Part shown: positions 4,838 through 11,829 of the stretch, piece after piece
Layout: each line of letters opens with the position of its first letter
Position numbering within the stretch: the stretch's first letter is position 1
DNA from: JBKQWK01 sp052139595
GTDB lineage: Bacteria; Actinomycetota; Thermoleophilia; UBA2241
NCBI GenBank assembly: GCA_052139595.1
Contig: JBKQWK010000247.1
Span: 1 to 14,249, forward strand
Direction of reading: 5' to 3'
DNA: 14,249 nucleotides
Notes under the pieces: generated by a model
Databases searched by the model: none
The model's input: only the letters and a program-made list of their open reading frames with translations
What the model was told of the DNA's origin: nothing
Translations under genes and position numbers: made by a program

Positions 4838-7765
4838 ATGGTTGAGTCAGCCCGAGTGCCTGAGCCCACCTCCTCCGGGCGCGCCGCTACGGCGGCGCTG
4901 CGCGCCCGCGTTGCCGGTGATGTGCATGCCAGCGATCTGCAGCGCTGGCTGTACTCTACCGATGCTTCCGGGTACCGTGTGATCCCCGACGCGGTCTTGG
5001 TCGCTCGGTCTACCGAGGACCTGATCGTTGCGGCTACCGTGGCCGCCGAGTTCGATGTACCTCTGTGCCTGCGCGGTGCGGGTACCAGTTTGGCTGGGCA
5101 GGCGATCGGACCGGGGATTCTCATCGACTGCTTCCATCTCGACCGCGTCCTTTCTGTCGACCCCGAAGCCCGCTTGGCGCGCGTGCAGCCGGGCGTGATT
5201 CAGGCGTCGCTCAATCGCGCGGCGGCAGTCTACGGACTCGAATTTGGGCCCGACACCTCCACGGTTGACCAAGCGACAATCGGCGGCATGGTCGGCAACA
5301 ATTCGAGCGGTTCGCGGTCGATCGTTTACGGCGAATCTGTGGATAAGGTGAGCCGGGTCAAAGCTGCGCTTGTCGGCGGGGACGTGGTCGAGTTCGGCCT
5401 CTGCACGGGGACCAACCTGGCGAGCGGGCTGGCGGGCGCGCCGGCGGCGCGCCTGGCCGACGAGCTGGCGACGCTTCGTGACCGTTCCGGTGAGCGCATC
5501 GCCGCCACTCTGCCGCAGACGCGACGCTCCACGAGTGGCTACCAGCTGCGCCAGCTCCTGGCGCCGCAGCCAAATCTCGCCAAGCTTCTGGCCGGCTCCG
5601 AAGGCACGCTCGCCCTGTTTCTCGAACTTGAGGTCGAGCTCGATCCCCGTCCTTCCCTTCGCTCGGTGGCAGCGCTCACGTTCGCCACGCTGCGTCAGGC
5701 GCTGGAGGCGAACGTTGGCATCCTTGCCAGCGGTCCGTCAGCGGTGGAGCTGCTCGACCTGGCGCCCTTGCGCCAGGCGCCAAACCTCAAGAATTACAGG
5801 CATCTGGCGCCGTTGCTCGCCGGTGATGAGGAGGCGATGCTCACGGTTGAATACCAGGGCAGCGAGGATGAGGCGCGCGCCGGGCTTGCCCGCTTACGCG
5901 CGCTGGCTCCCGACCTCGGGGCTCGCGAAGTGCGCTATCTGGCTGCCGGTGACGAGGCAGCCGAGGCCGGCGCCCTGCGCCACGCCGCGCTGCCTCTCCT
6001 TATGGGTGCGCCGGGCGCTGAACGACCGGCGTCGTTCGTTGAAGATACAGCCGTGGCGCCCGAAAAGCTGGCGGCTTTCGTGGCCGACTTTCAGCGCGTG
6101 GTTGCCCAGAACGGTGCCCGCGCCTCCTTCACTGGTCATGCCTCCGCCGGTTGTCTGCACGTTCGTCCGCTGCTCGATCTGAAGACGGCAGCGGGTGTAG
6201 GCCAGCTTGCGGCAATTGCCGCCGACGTTGGCGCTCTGGTGCTCGAGTATCACGGCGCCATCTCTGGCGAACATGGCTGCGGTCGTTCGCGTTCCTGGTT
6301 CTTGCCGCAGATCTTTGGCCCCCAAGTCTATGCTGAATTCGTCAATCTGAAGCGCATTTTCGACCCGTCCGGATTGCTCGGCCCCGGCACGCTGGTTGCT
6401 GCCCAGGGAGTGACTGAACACTTGCGCTTCGGTGCCGACTATCGGGCCCGCGAGGTCTGGCGACCGCGTCTTTCCTATGCTGCCGACGGCGGCTTTGACC
6501 AGGCAATTGAAAAGTGTTTTGGCGCCGGTCTCTGTAAAAAGACCACCGGCACCATGTGTCCGCCGGCCATGGTCGATCGCGACGAGACGAAGACGACGCG
6601 GGCACGGGCAAATACGTTGCAGGCTCTCATCAGCGGCGCTCTCAGCAGCGCCGATCTGGGCTCTGCGGAGCTGCGTGATGTGCTTGGCTCCTGCGTCGCC
6701 TGCAAGGCCTGCAAGACGGAGTGCCCAGCGGGTGTCGATTTGGCGACGCTCAAAGTCGAGTGGCTGGCAGAAGTGCGTGCCCGCGAAGGCGTTCCTGCTC
6801 TGGCGCGCGGCGTTGGCCACTTTCGCCGTCTGGCGGCATTGGCGGCGCCGCTGGCGCCGTTGGTCAATTTGCTCGCCCGCTCGCCGCTGGCGCGACTCGT
6901 GACCGACCGTGCCGGTGTGGCACCCGGACGTCCTCTGCCGCGCTTTGCGCGCCGACCGCTGACAAGGCGCCTGCGACATCTTGACACCGCGTCACCTCAT
7001 GGGGACCGATCGTCGACGTTGCCGATGCCCGCCGCTCTGCCGAGCGATGTCGCTCTCTTCGTTGACTGTTTCATTCAGTATCAGGAGCCGCAGATCGGTG
7101 AGGCCTTGGCGCGCCTGCTCGCCGCCGCTGGTGTGCACCTGCATCTGGCTGAGACGGGCTGCTGTGGGCGCACGGCGTTGTCAACGGGGCAGATCGACCT
7201 GGCACGCAAGCTGGCAGCCAAGGCGGTTGGTGGGCTACATGAGCACGTGCTTGCCGGGCGCACGATCGTTTTCATTGAACCGAGCTGTCAAGCGATGGCC
7301 GTCGATGATTGGTCGCGCCTTTTACCCTGCGACGCGCGCGTCGTGGCCGTAGCGGCAGCGACGCGCTCCGCCTTGGGTCTGGTGGCCGATCTGGCCGACG
7401 CCGGCCGGCTGCGCTTTGCCGGGCCGGCCGCCGCCGTTGTTCACCCGCACTGCCACGAGAAGGCGCTGTGGGGATCGGCTGATACCGAGCGTGCCCTGCG
7501 CAGCGTGCCGGGCATCGATCTGAGCGTGCTCGACTGCGGATGCTGTGGCATGTCGGGCGTCTTCGGTTACGAGGCCGAGCACTTCGCTTTGAGTCAGGCG
7601 ATCGCCGAGCGCGCCTTGTTGCCGGCGGTGCGCGCGGCGGCGCCCGACACCGCCGTTCTGGCGACGGGCACGTCGTGCCGGTCGCAGATCGCCGACCTGG
7701 GCGGGTGCCAGGCGCAGCATCCACTCGAACTCCTGGCGCGACACCTCGTTGGCCCGCCGTCTTGA
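4838..7765 (+). CDS. FAD- and Fe-S-binding 2-hydroxyacid dehydrogenase (YdiJ / GlcD-GlpC fusion type)
   Basis: The 975-residue protein joins a GlcD-like flavoprotein to a GlpC-like Fe-S module. Residues about 45-220 are the FAD_binding_4 domain, with LRGAGTSLAGQAIGPG (78-93) and GPDTSTVDQATIGGMVGNN (137-155). About 230-520 is the FAD-oxidase C domain, with HASAGCLHVRPLLDL and ISGEHGCGRSR (475-485). Cysteines 560, 566 and 574, then CVACKACKTECP (619-630), bind Fe-S clusters. Two CCG (cysteine-rich) domains follow, with ETGCCGRTA/EPSCQAM and HPHCHEKALWG/DCGCCGMSG/GTSCRSQ. The family oxidises D-2-hydroxyacids such as D-lactate or D-2-hydroxyglutarate (activity reported for E. coli YdiJ) and passes electrons on through the clusters to an acceptor. 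The kor operon directly downstream favours a substrate that yields its 2-oxoacid. The start is set by a leaderless promoter. Confidence 0.88.
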   Translation: MVESARVPEPTSSGRAATAALRARVAGDVHASDLQRWLYSTDASGYRVIPDAVLVARSTEDLIVAATVAAEFDVPLCLRGAGTSLAGQAIGPGILIDCFHLDRVLSVDPEARLARVQPGVIQASLNRAAAVYGLEFGPDTSTVDQATIGGMVGNNSSGSRSIVYGESVDKVSRVKAALVGGDVVEFGLCTGTNLASGLAGAPAARLADELATLRDRSGERIAATLPQTRRSTSGYQLRQLLAPQPNLAKLLAGSEGTLALFLELEVELDPRPSLRSVAALTFATLRQALEANVGILASGPSAVELLDLAPLRQAPNLKNYRHLAPLLAGDEEAMLTVEYQGSEDEARAGLARLRALAPDLGAREVRYLAAGDEAAEAGALRHAALPLLMGAPGAERPASFVEDTAVAPEKLAAFVADFQRVVAQNGARASFTGHASAGCLHVRPLLDLKTAAGVGQLAAIAADVGALVLEYHGAISGEHGCGRSRSWFLPQIFGPQVYAEFVNLKRIFDPSGLLGPGTLVAAQGVTEHLRFGADYRAREVWRPRLSYAADGGFDQAIEKCFGAGLCKKTTGTMCPPAMVDRDETKTTRARANTLQALISGALSSADLGSAELRDVLGSCVACKACKTECPAGVDLATLKVEWLAEVRAREGVPALARGVGHFRRLAALAAPLAPLVNLLARSPLARLVTDRAGVAPGRPLPRFARRPLTRRLRHLDTASPHGDRSSTLPMPAALPSDVALFVDCFIQYQEPQIGEALARLLAAAGVHLHLAETGCCGRTALSTGQIDLARKLAAKAVGGLHEHVLAGRTIVFIEPSCQAMAVDDWSRLLPCDARVVAVAAATRSALGLVADLADAGRLRFAGPAAAVVHPHCHEKALWGSADTERALRSVPGIDLSVLDCGCCGMSGVFGYEAEHFALSQAIAERALLPAVRAAAPDTAVLATGTSCRSQIADLGGCQAQHPLELLARHLVGPPS

Positions 7766-7790
7766 ATGCGCTCATGAAGGCGCCTATCCT
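7762..7790 (+). promoter_or_regulatory. Candidate kor operon promoter P1
   Basis: TTGAAT (7762-7767) overlaps the stop codon of the upstream dehydrogenase and is followed, after 17 bp, by TATCCT (7785-7790). The start would be near 7797, about 53 nt before the korD GTG. A second possibility in the same gap is TTGATC (7807-7812) with TAATAT (7828-7833) at a short 15-bp spacing. Either would let kor be transcribed apart from the dehydrogenase. Confidence 0.45.
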
Positions 7791-7849
7791 AGATGAAAGG
7801 GACGCCTTGATCCGGCGTTCAGGCAACTAATATCGAGTGAGAAATCAGC

Positions 7850-8164
7850 GTGACTGAATCAGCAGCGCCGCGGACAAAGCGGTCAGTGACCGGCATAACG
7901 ATTGACTTCGATCTTTGCAAGAGTTGTGGTATTTGCATCGCCCTGTGTCCGAGTAAGGTCTTTGACGCCGATCTTCAGGGTCGGCCGGTTGTGGCCCGCC
8001 TTGAGGAGTGCACGTCGTGCCAGTTCTGCGAACGCCACTGCCCGGATTTTGCGGTCGAACTTGAGTGGAGTGAGCGCGTCTTTGTGAAGCGTTCGGTAGC
8101 TAGTGCGCACCAGCTGGCGGGTGTCGCCGACGACACTCCTGGTGACGAACAGGAGACAAGCTGA
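7850..8164 (+). CDS. korD: 2-oxoacid:ferredoxin oxidoreductase delta subunit (2[4Fe-4S] ferredoxin)
   Basis: The 104-residue ferredoxin-like subunit carries two complete 4Fe-4S motifs: C23, C26, C29, C33-P (CKSCGICIALCP) and C54, C57, C60, C64-P (CTSCQFCERHCP). The sequence between them (SKVFDADLQGRPVV) is typical of KorD/VorD, the delta subunit that carries electrons from the catalytic beta subunit to external ferredoxin. It is the first gene of a D-A-B-C cluster, the gene order of korDABC in methanogens. GTG 7850 gives a short N-terminal extension before the core; only a weak GAGTGAG lies upstream, so the start is moderately certain. Its TGA overlaps the ATG of korA by one base (TGATG), which implies translational coupling. 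Confidence 0.88.
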   Translation: MTESAAPRTKRSVTGITIDFDLCKSCGICIALCPSKVFDADLQGRPVVARLEECTSCQFCERHCPDFAVELEWSERVFVKRSVASAHQLAGVADDTPGDEQETS

Positions 8165-9318
8165 TGCCGCAACCGCGTCGTCTTGTGCAAGGGAACGAAG
8201 CCTGCGCGGAGGGTGCCATTGCCGCCGGCGCGCGTTTTTTCGCCGGCTATCCAATCACTCCGTCGACCGAGATTGCCGAAGTGCTCTCGCGCCGCCTGCC
8301 GCAGGTCGGCGGCACCTACATGCAGATGGAAGACGAGATCGCCAGCATCGGCGCCGTGATCGGTGCCTCTCTGGCTGGTACGAAGGCATTCACGGCCACC
8401 TCGGGGCCTGGCTTTTCGCTCATGCAGGAGAACATCGGTTTCGCCAGCATGGCCCAGGTACCGTGCGTCATCATCGATGTCATGCGCGGCGGACCCAGCA
8501 CGGGTCTGCCGACCGACCCAGCACAGGGCGACGTCATGCAGGCACGCTGGGGTACGCATGGCGAACACTCGATTATCGCTCTGGTGCCTAGCTCGGTTCA
8601 GGAATGCTTCACCCTTACGGTGGCCGCGTTCAACCTCGCCGAGCGGTTCCGTACGCCGGTGATCGTGCTTAGTGACGCGCTGGTCGGCCATATGCGCGAG
8701 GCAGTTGCCTTGCCCAGCCAGGACGAGATCCGAGTCGCTGAACGTGGCGAGCCCGACTGCGACCCGGACGAATACGACACCGTCGTCTCGACGGTCGATA
8801 ACATTCTGCCGCGGCCTGCGCTCGGTTCGCCTTTCAAAGTGCACGTGACCGGCTTGGTGTACAACCGCCGCAGCGGCGTGCCCGAAACCGGCAAGCCCGA
8901 GATTGCGCAAGACCTGGGTCGCTATCTGCGCGAGAAGATCTACCATCATCGCGAATCGATCGTCGAGGTCGAGGACTTCATGATGGAAGACGCCGAGATT
9001 GCCATCTTCGCCTACGGCTCGGTAGCCCGCTCGGCGCGAGCCGTCGTCAGATGGGCGCGCGCCGAGGGATTGCGCGTCGGTATGGTGCGGCCGCTGACGA
9101 TCTGGCCGTTTCCAACCACTGCCGTCGAGCACATGGCCGACCAGGTACGCAGCGTGATCGTGCCCGAGATGAACCTCAAGCAGATATCGTGGGAGGTTCA
9201 GGCGGCTGTCAGGGGTCACGCCCGCGTGATTGACTACGGACGTGTCGACGGCAAGCTCATCACTCCCGACGAGATCAAACAGCTGGTCAAGAATGAGTTC
9301 TACTATCACCATTTCTAG
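8164..9318 (+). CDS. korA: 2-oxoacid:ferredoxin oxidoreductase alpha subunit
   Basis: The 384-residue alpha subunit opens with QGNEACAEGAIAAGARFFAGYPITPSTEIAE (about 9-39), the hallmark of KorA-type subunits. MEDEIASIGAVIGASLAG (55-72), the TSGPGFSLMQENIGFA loop (79-94) and RGGPSTGLPT (108-117) follow, all from the pyrimidine-binding domain that shares the thiamine diphosphate site with the beta subunit. The C-terminal part (about 270-384, AIFAYGSVARSARAVVRWAR... MVRPLTIWPFP) is the domain II/III region. The complex decarboxylates a 2-oxoacid with CoA to an acyl-CoA, CO2 and reduced ferredoxin. The YPITPSTE motif and gene order favour 2-oxoglutarate; a branched-chain 2-oxoacid (Vor) remains possible. 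It is tightly coupled to korD. Confidence 0.92.
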   Translation: MPQPRRLVQGNEACAEGAIAAGARFFAGYPITPSTEIAEVLSRRLPQVGGTYMQMEDEIASIGAVIGASLAGTKAFTATSGPGFSLMQENIGFASMAQVPCVIIDVMRGGPSTGLPTDPAQGDVMQARWGTHGEHSIIALVPSSVQECFTLTVAAFNLAERFRTPVIVLSDALVGHMREAVALPSQDEIRVAERGEPDCDPDEYDTVVSTVDNILPRPALGSPFKVHVTGLVYNRRSGVPETGKPEIAQDLGRYLREKIYHHRESIVEVEDFMMEDAEIAIFAYGSVARSARAVVRWARAEGLRVGMVRPLTIWPFPTTAVEHMADQVRSVIVPEMNLKQISWEVQAAVRGHARVIDYGRVDGKLITPDEIKQLVKNEFYYHHF

Positions 9319-9320
9319 AG

Positions 9321-9325
9321 AGGAG
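9321..9325 (+). promoter_or_regulatory. Ribosome binding site that decides the korB start
   Basis: AGGAG, within AGAGGAG, begins 2 nt after the korA stop TAG (9316-9318). It is followed by 7 nt and then the ATC at 9333. No ATG, GTG or TTG in the korB frame lies within reach, so this site points to ATC as initiator. Confidence 0.6.
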
Positions 9326-9332
9326 TTCGGCA

Positions 9333-10208
9333 ATCACTGCGCTCATTGACGAGGAACGCCTGGAGCGACCGCCGCGCAACTATGATCTGCCGGCGGTCAG
9401 CAGCCATACCACGGCAGAAATTCGCCGTCATCTCCGCTCGCCCAAAACCCTGTGGTGTGCCGGCTGTACGAACGGCATTGCCACCCGGGCGCTCACCGAT
9501 GCGATTCTGTCGCTCGAACTCGACGCCGAAAAGGTTGTCGTCGCCGCCGGTATCGGGTGCTCCGGACGAATTACTGCCTATCTCGATTATTCGACGGTGC
9601 ACTGCACGCATGGTCGCGCGCTCACAGTGGCCAGCGGCGCGAAGGTCGCCGACCCGTCACTCAAGGTGATCGTCGTCATGGGCGACGGCGACTCGGCCGC
9701 AATCGGTGGCAATCATCTCATTCATGCCGCTCGCCGCAACATCGACCTCACTGCCGTGGTGCTCAACAACGCAATCTATGGCATGACCGGTGGTCAGGCC
9801 AGCCCGGCAACGCACGAGGGCGACATCAGCAAGACGAGTCCCTACGGCAACGCTGAACCTGCCTTCGACATCTGCGAGCTGGCGCGGGCCGCCGGTGCGA
9901 CCTTTGTTGCTCGCGGCACTCCGTACGCTTATCTCAAGCTCGTTCAGCTGATTGCTGCCGGTATCGTGCATAAGGGCTTCTCGTTCGTTGAAGTCGTCAG
10001 CAACTGCCCGACGTATTACGGGCGCCAGAACGGTCAGTCTGACCCAGCGCAGATGCTGCTGGCGCAAAAGACGCAAGGCGTGCCCGTGGTGCGTTTTGAA
10101 GCGGCCACCGCGGCTCACGAGAACTACCCCGTCGGCGTGCTTCATCACGCTGAACGGGCCGAATATGTTGAAGCCTACGCGGAGGTTCGCCGCCGTGCCC
10201 ACGAATAA
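9333..10208 (+). CDS. korB: 2-oxoacid:ferredoxin oxidoreductase beta subunit, apparent ATC start
   Basis: The 291-residue beta subunit binds thiamine diphosphate and the catalytic [4Fe-4S] cluster. The four cluster cysteines are present: C42 and C45 (LWCAGCTNG), C76 (GIGCSGR) and C225 (VVSNCPTYYG). The thiamine diphosphate/Mg motif is MGDGDSAAIGGNHL (116-129) through LNNAIYGMTGGQASPAT (144-160), with NN at 145-146, the classic Kor signature. The frame is open from an in-frame TGA at 9294, yet no ATG, GTG or TTG occurs until GTG 9597, which lies after C42, C45 and C76 and cannot be the true start. ATC 9333, 7 nt after AGGAG, gives MTALIDEERLER. ATT 9345, or CTG 9360 with GAGGA upstream, are alternatives. 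A sequencing error (ATG read as ATC) is possible. The end overlaps korC. Confidence 0.88.
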   Translation: MTALIDEERLERPPRNYDLPAVSSHTTAEIRRHLRSPKTLWCAGCTNGIATRALTDAILSLELDAEKVVVAAGIGCSGRITAYLDYSTVHCTHGRALTVASGAKVADPSLKVIVVMGDGDSAAIGGNHLIHAARRNIDLTAVVLNNAIYGMTGGQASPATHEGDISKTSPYGNAEPAFDICELARAAGATFVARGTPYAYLKLVQLIAAGIVHKGFSFVEVVSNCPTYYGRQNGQSDPAQMLLAQKTQGVPVVRFEAATAAHENYPVGVLHHAERAEYVEAYAEVRRRAHE

Positions 10209-10818
10209 CGCTGCCGACGTTGTGAACCCTGCCGAAGTAGTGATTTCGGGCGGCACGTCGCCAGCGGCTGCAACCGCGGCGACCAGCAGCCGTTTTGAGG
10301 TTCGTCTGACCGGCTCTGGCGGCCAGGGGCTGCTGCTCGCCGCGACGATTCTCGGCGACGCTGCTGTGGCCACTGGCAAAGAGGTTCTGCAGACGCAGAG
10401 CTACGGTCCTGAGGCGCGAGGTGGCGCCTCGCGCGCCGAAGTCATCATCAGCACGGCCGAGATCGATTACCCTGAACTTGAAGCACCTGACGTCACCTTG
10501 TGTCTGAGTCAGGAGTCGTTCAACCGCTTCGCAGCAGGGGCTCGCCCGGGCGGCTTGGTTGTGTACGATAGTGGCCTGGTGACGCCAGTCGGCGACGTTC
10601 CCGGCGCCCGTCTCGTCGGCGTGCCGTTCACCGATCTGGCTACCGAGCAGGTGGGCAAAGCGCAAGCCGCCAATGTTGTTGCGCTGGGTGCATTGCAGCA
10701 GCTCACCGGTATGGTTGAACTGGTGGCCCTGGAGGAGAGTCTGCGCCGTCGGCTGCCAGCCAAGCTTGTCGAAGCCAATTTACGCGCCTTGCAGGCTGGC
10801 GCTGCGGCGGTGGTCTGA
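10195..10818 (+). CDS. korC: 2-oxoacid:ferredoxin oxidoreductase gamma subunit
   Basis: The 207-residue gamma subunit has the KorC/PorC domain. FEVRLTGSGGQGLLLAATILG (34-54) is followed by TQSYGPEARGGASRAEVII (67-85), the two signatures of this subunit, and by DVTLCLSQESF and the C-terminal ANVVALGALQQLTG segment. It completes the four-subunit enzyme with KorD, KorA and KorB. GTG 10195 is chosen because GGAGG (10181-10185) lies 9 nt before it. This makes a 14-bp overlap with the end of korB and gives an Ala/Asn-rich N-terminal extension of about 33 residues not normally seen in KorC. The later GTG codons at 10222 and 10240 would shorten the extension but lack a ribosome site. The frame stays open well upstream only by overlap with korB. 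Confidence 0.88.
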   Translation: MPTNNAADVVNPAEVVISGGTSPAAATAATSSRFEVRLTGSGGQGLLLAATILGDAAVATGKEVLQTQSYGPEARGGASRAEVIISTAEIDYPELEAPDVTLCLSQESFNRFAAGARPGGLVVYDSGLVTPVGDVPGARLVGVPFTDLATEQVGKAQAANVVALGALQQLTGMVELVALEESLRRRLPAKLVEANLRALQAGAAAVV

Positions 10819-10892
10819 CTTCGTCGCATGGTATCGGCGCTGCGGCGGTTTCAACGTCCGTCGCCGAGTGGTGCTTGCGCCCATGAGCAACA

Positions 10893-10898
10893 TACGAT
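10893..10898 (+). promoter_or_regulatory. TACGAT -10 with leaderless spacing before the small membrane protein
   Basis: TACGAT (10893-10898), the same hexamer as in the galE promoter, lies 7 nt before ATG 10906. No convincing -35 and no ribosome site are seen. A transcript from here would start at or next to the start codon. Confidence 0.35.
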
Positions 10899-10905
10899 GG
10901 GCGTT

Positions 10906-11085
10906 ATGAACGTCATCATCATCGTTGTCGGTATCGCCGGTTTGTGTGCGGCGGCGTATGCGCTCTTCGAACTTGTTATCGACGCCGTTCGCCGTCGTCA
11001 GCCCGTCGATATCGTCATTGCCATTGCCGTCGCGGTACTCGCCGTGTGGGTTTTGCTCACGTTTGGTGACCGCTTGCTTCGCTAG
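10906..11085 (+). CDS. Small two-helix membrane protein, unknown function
   Basis: The 59-residue protein starts MNVIIIVVGIAGLCAAAYAL. It has a first hydrophobic helix at about 2-25, a short charged loop DAVRRRQPVD (26-35), a second helix (IVIAIAVAVLAVWVLLTF, about 36-53) and a basic end GDRLLR. By the positive-inside rule the arginine-rich loop is probably cytoplasmic, with both ends outside or the second end re-entrant. I do not recognise the family; small two-helix proteins of this form are common in GC-rich bacteria and some belong to actinobacterial DUF families. ATG 10897 (adding MGV) is possible, and an upstream ATG at 10828 would add an arginine-rich non-hydrophobic leader that looks unnatural. 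It lies between korC and the response regulator on the same strand. Confidence 0.65.
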   Translation: MNVIIIVVGIAGLCAAAYALFELVIDAVRRRQPVDIVIAIAVAVLAVWVLLTFGDRLLR

Positions 11086-11175
11086 CCATCCGTCGGTCGG
11101 CACGAGCGCCCAAGCGATACGTCTAAGGCAAAGCCGTCGATCTGCCGATACCCTCACGGTCATCGAGAACGTGCG

Positions 11176-11210
11176 GACGGCACGGGCGAGTTCCGAATGC
11201 CGTCGTGCCG
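11176..11210 (+). other. Two mutually exclusive stems in the leader of the response regulator
   Basis: GACGGCA (11176-11182) pairs with TGCCGTC (11198-11204) around a 15-nt loop. CGGCACG (11178-11184) pairs with CGTGCCG (11204-11210). The two 7-bp perfect stems share bases and cannot form together. They end 8 nt before the GAGGAG ribosome site (11218-11223). They may be a translational switch, or the arms may be protein half-sites. Confidence 0.3.
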
Positions 11211-11231
11211 GTGAGGCGAGGAGTGAGTGAC

Positions 11232-11819
11232 ATGGGCGGGCGACGCATTCTTGTCGTGGACGATGACCCCGACATTCGCCAACTCGTTGATGCGGCTTTA
11301 ACGGCCAGCGGCTATCAAGTCGAGACGGCCGCTGGCGCGGAAGAGGCGCTGCGCAAAGGAGCGATGGCGCTGCCCGATCTGGTGTTGCTTGATGTCATGA
11401 TGCCGCGTCACGATGGCTTCGCCGTGTATGAGCGGCTGCGAGCCAAGCCGGTGGGGCTCACCTGCCCGATCATTTTCCTCACTGCCAAGCGTGACATTGA
11501 CGACAAGCTGCTCGGTTTTGAGAAGGGCGCCGCCGACTACATTACGAAGCCGTTTCACATCAAGGAGCTGCTGGCGCGAGTTAAGGTTCATCTGAATGAA
11601 CTCGATCCGCCGAAAGGCGATATGCCTAGCCCGTTGACGGGTCGCGAGAGGGAAGTGGTACGGCTGCTGGCGAGTGGCAAGACCTACAAGCAGGTTGCCA
11701 CCGCCTTGACCTTGTCGCAGAGCACGGTGCGCAATCACTTGCACAACGTCTATCACAAGCTGAGTGTTGTTGACCGTGCGCAAGCGGTCATCGTGAGTCG
11801 CGAGAACGGCTGGATCTGA
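11232..11819 (+). CDS. Orphan response regulator with LuxR/FixJ-type DNA-binding domain
   Basis: The 195-residue regulator has an intact receiver domain (about 4-122): the acidic pocket DDDP (10-13), phospho-acceptor D54 in LVLLDVMMPRHDG, T84 in IIFLTAKRD, and K106 in GAADYITKPFHIKELLARV. A LuxR-type helix-turn-helix (about 134-193) follows, with LTGREREVVRLLASGKTYKQVA and the recognition helix LSQSTVRNHLHNVYHKL. The YITKPFHIKELLARV end of the receiver is more like OmpR-family receivers than typical NarL ones, so this is a receiver/output mix. ATG 11232 is preferred over GTG 11205 because GAGGAG lies 8 nt before it. No histidine kinase is in the window, so the input signal is unknown. It converges on the 85-residue gene, with 10 bp between the stops. 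Confidence 0.88.
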   Translation: MGGRRILVVDDDPDIRQLVDAALTASGYQVETAAGAEEALRKGAMALPDLVLLDVMMPRHDGFAVYERLRAKPVGLTCPIIFLTAKRDIDDKLLGFEKGAADYITKPFHIKELLARVKVHLNELDPPKGDMPSPLTGREREVVRLLASGKTYKQVATALTLSQSTVRNHLHNVYHKLSVVDRAQAVIVSRENGWI

Positions 11820-11829
11820 CCAGCGGCGT

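Noticed and set aside
5894..6979. 361-codon open frame opposite the FAD/Fe-S dehydrogenase
   Set aside because: It is an antisense shadow of a gene with complete motifs; no ribosome site or protein-like pattern is seen.
7975..9333. 452-codon open frame on the minus strand opposite korA and korD
   Set aside because: The frame is open only because GC-rich codon bias leaves the antisense frame without stops. Its product is rich in His/Asp/Arg without a recognisable domain, while korA on the plus strand is unmistakable.
9597..10208. GTG 9597 as the korB start
   Set aside because: It would remove C42, C45 and C76, which bind the catalytic cluster, and has no ribosome site.
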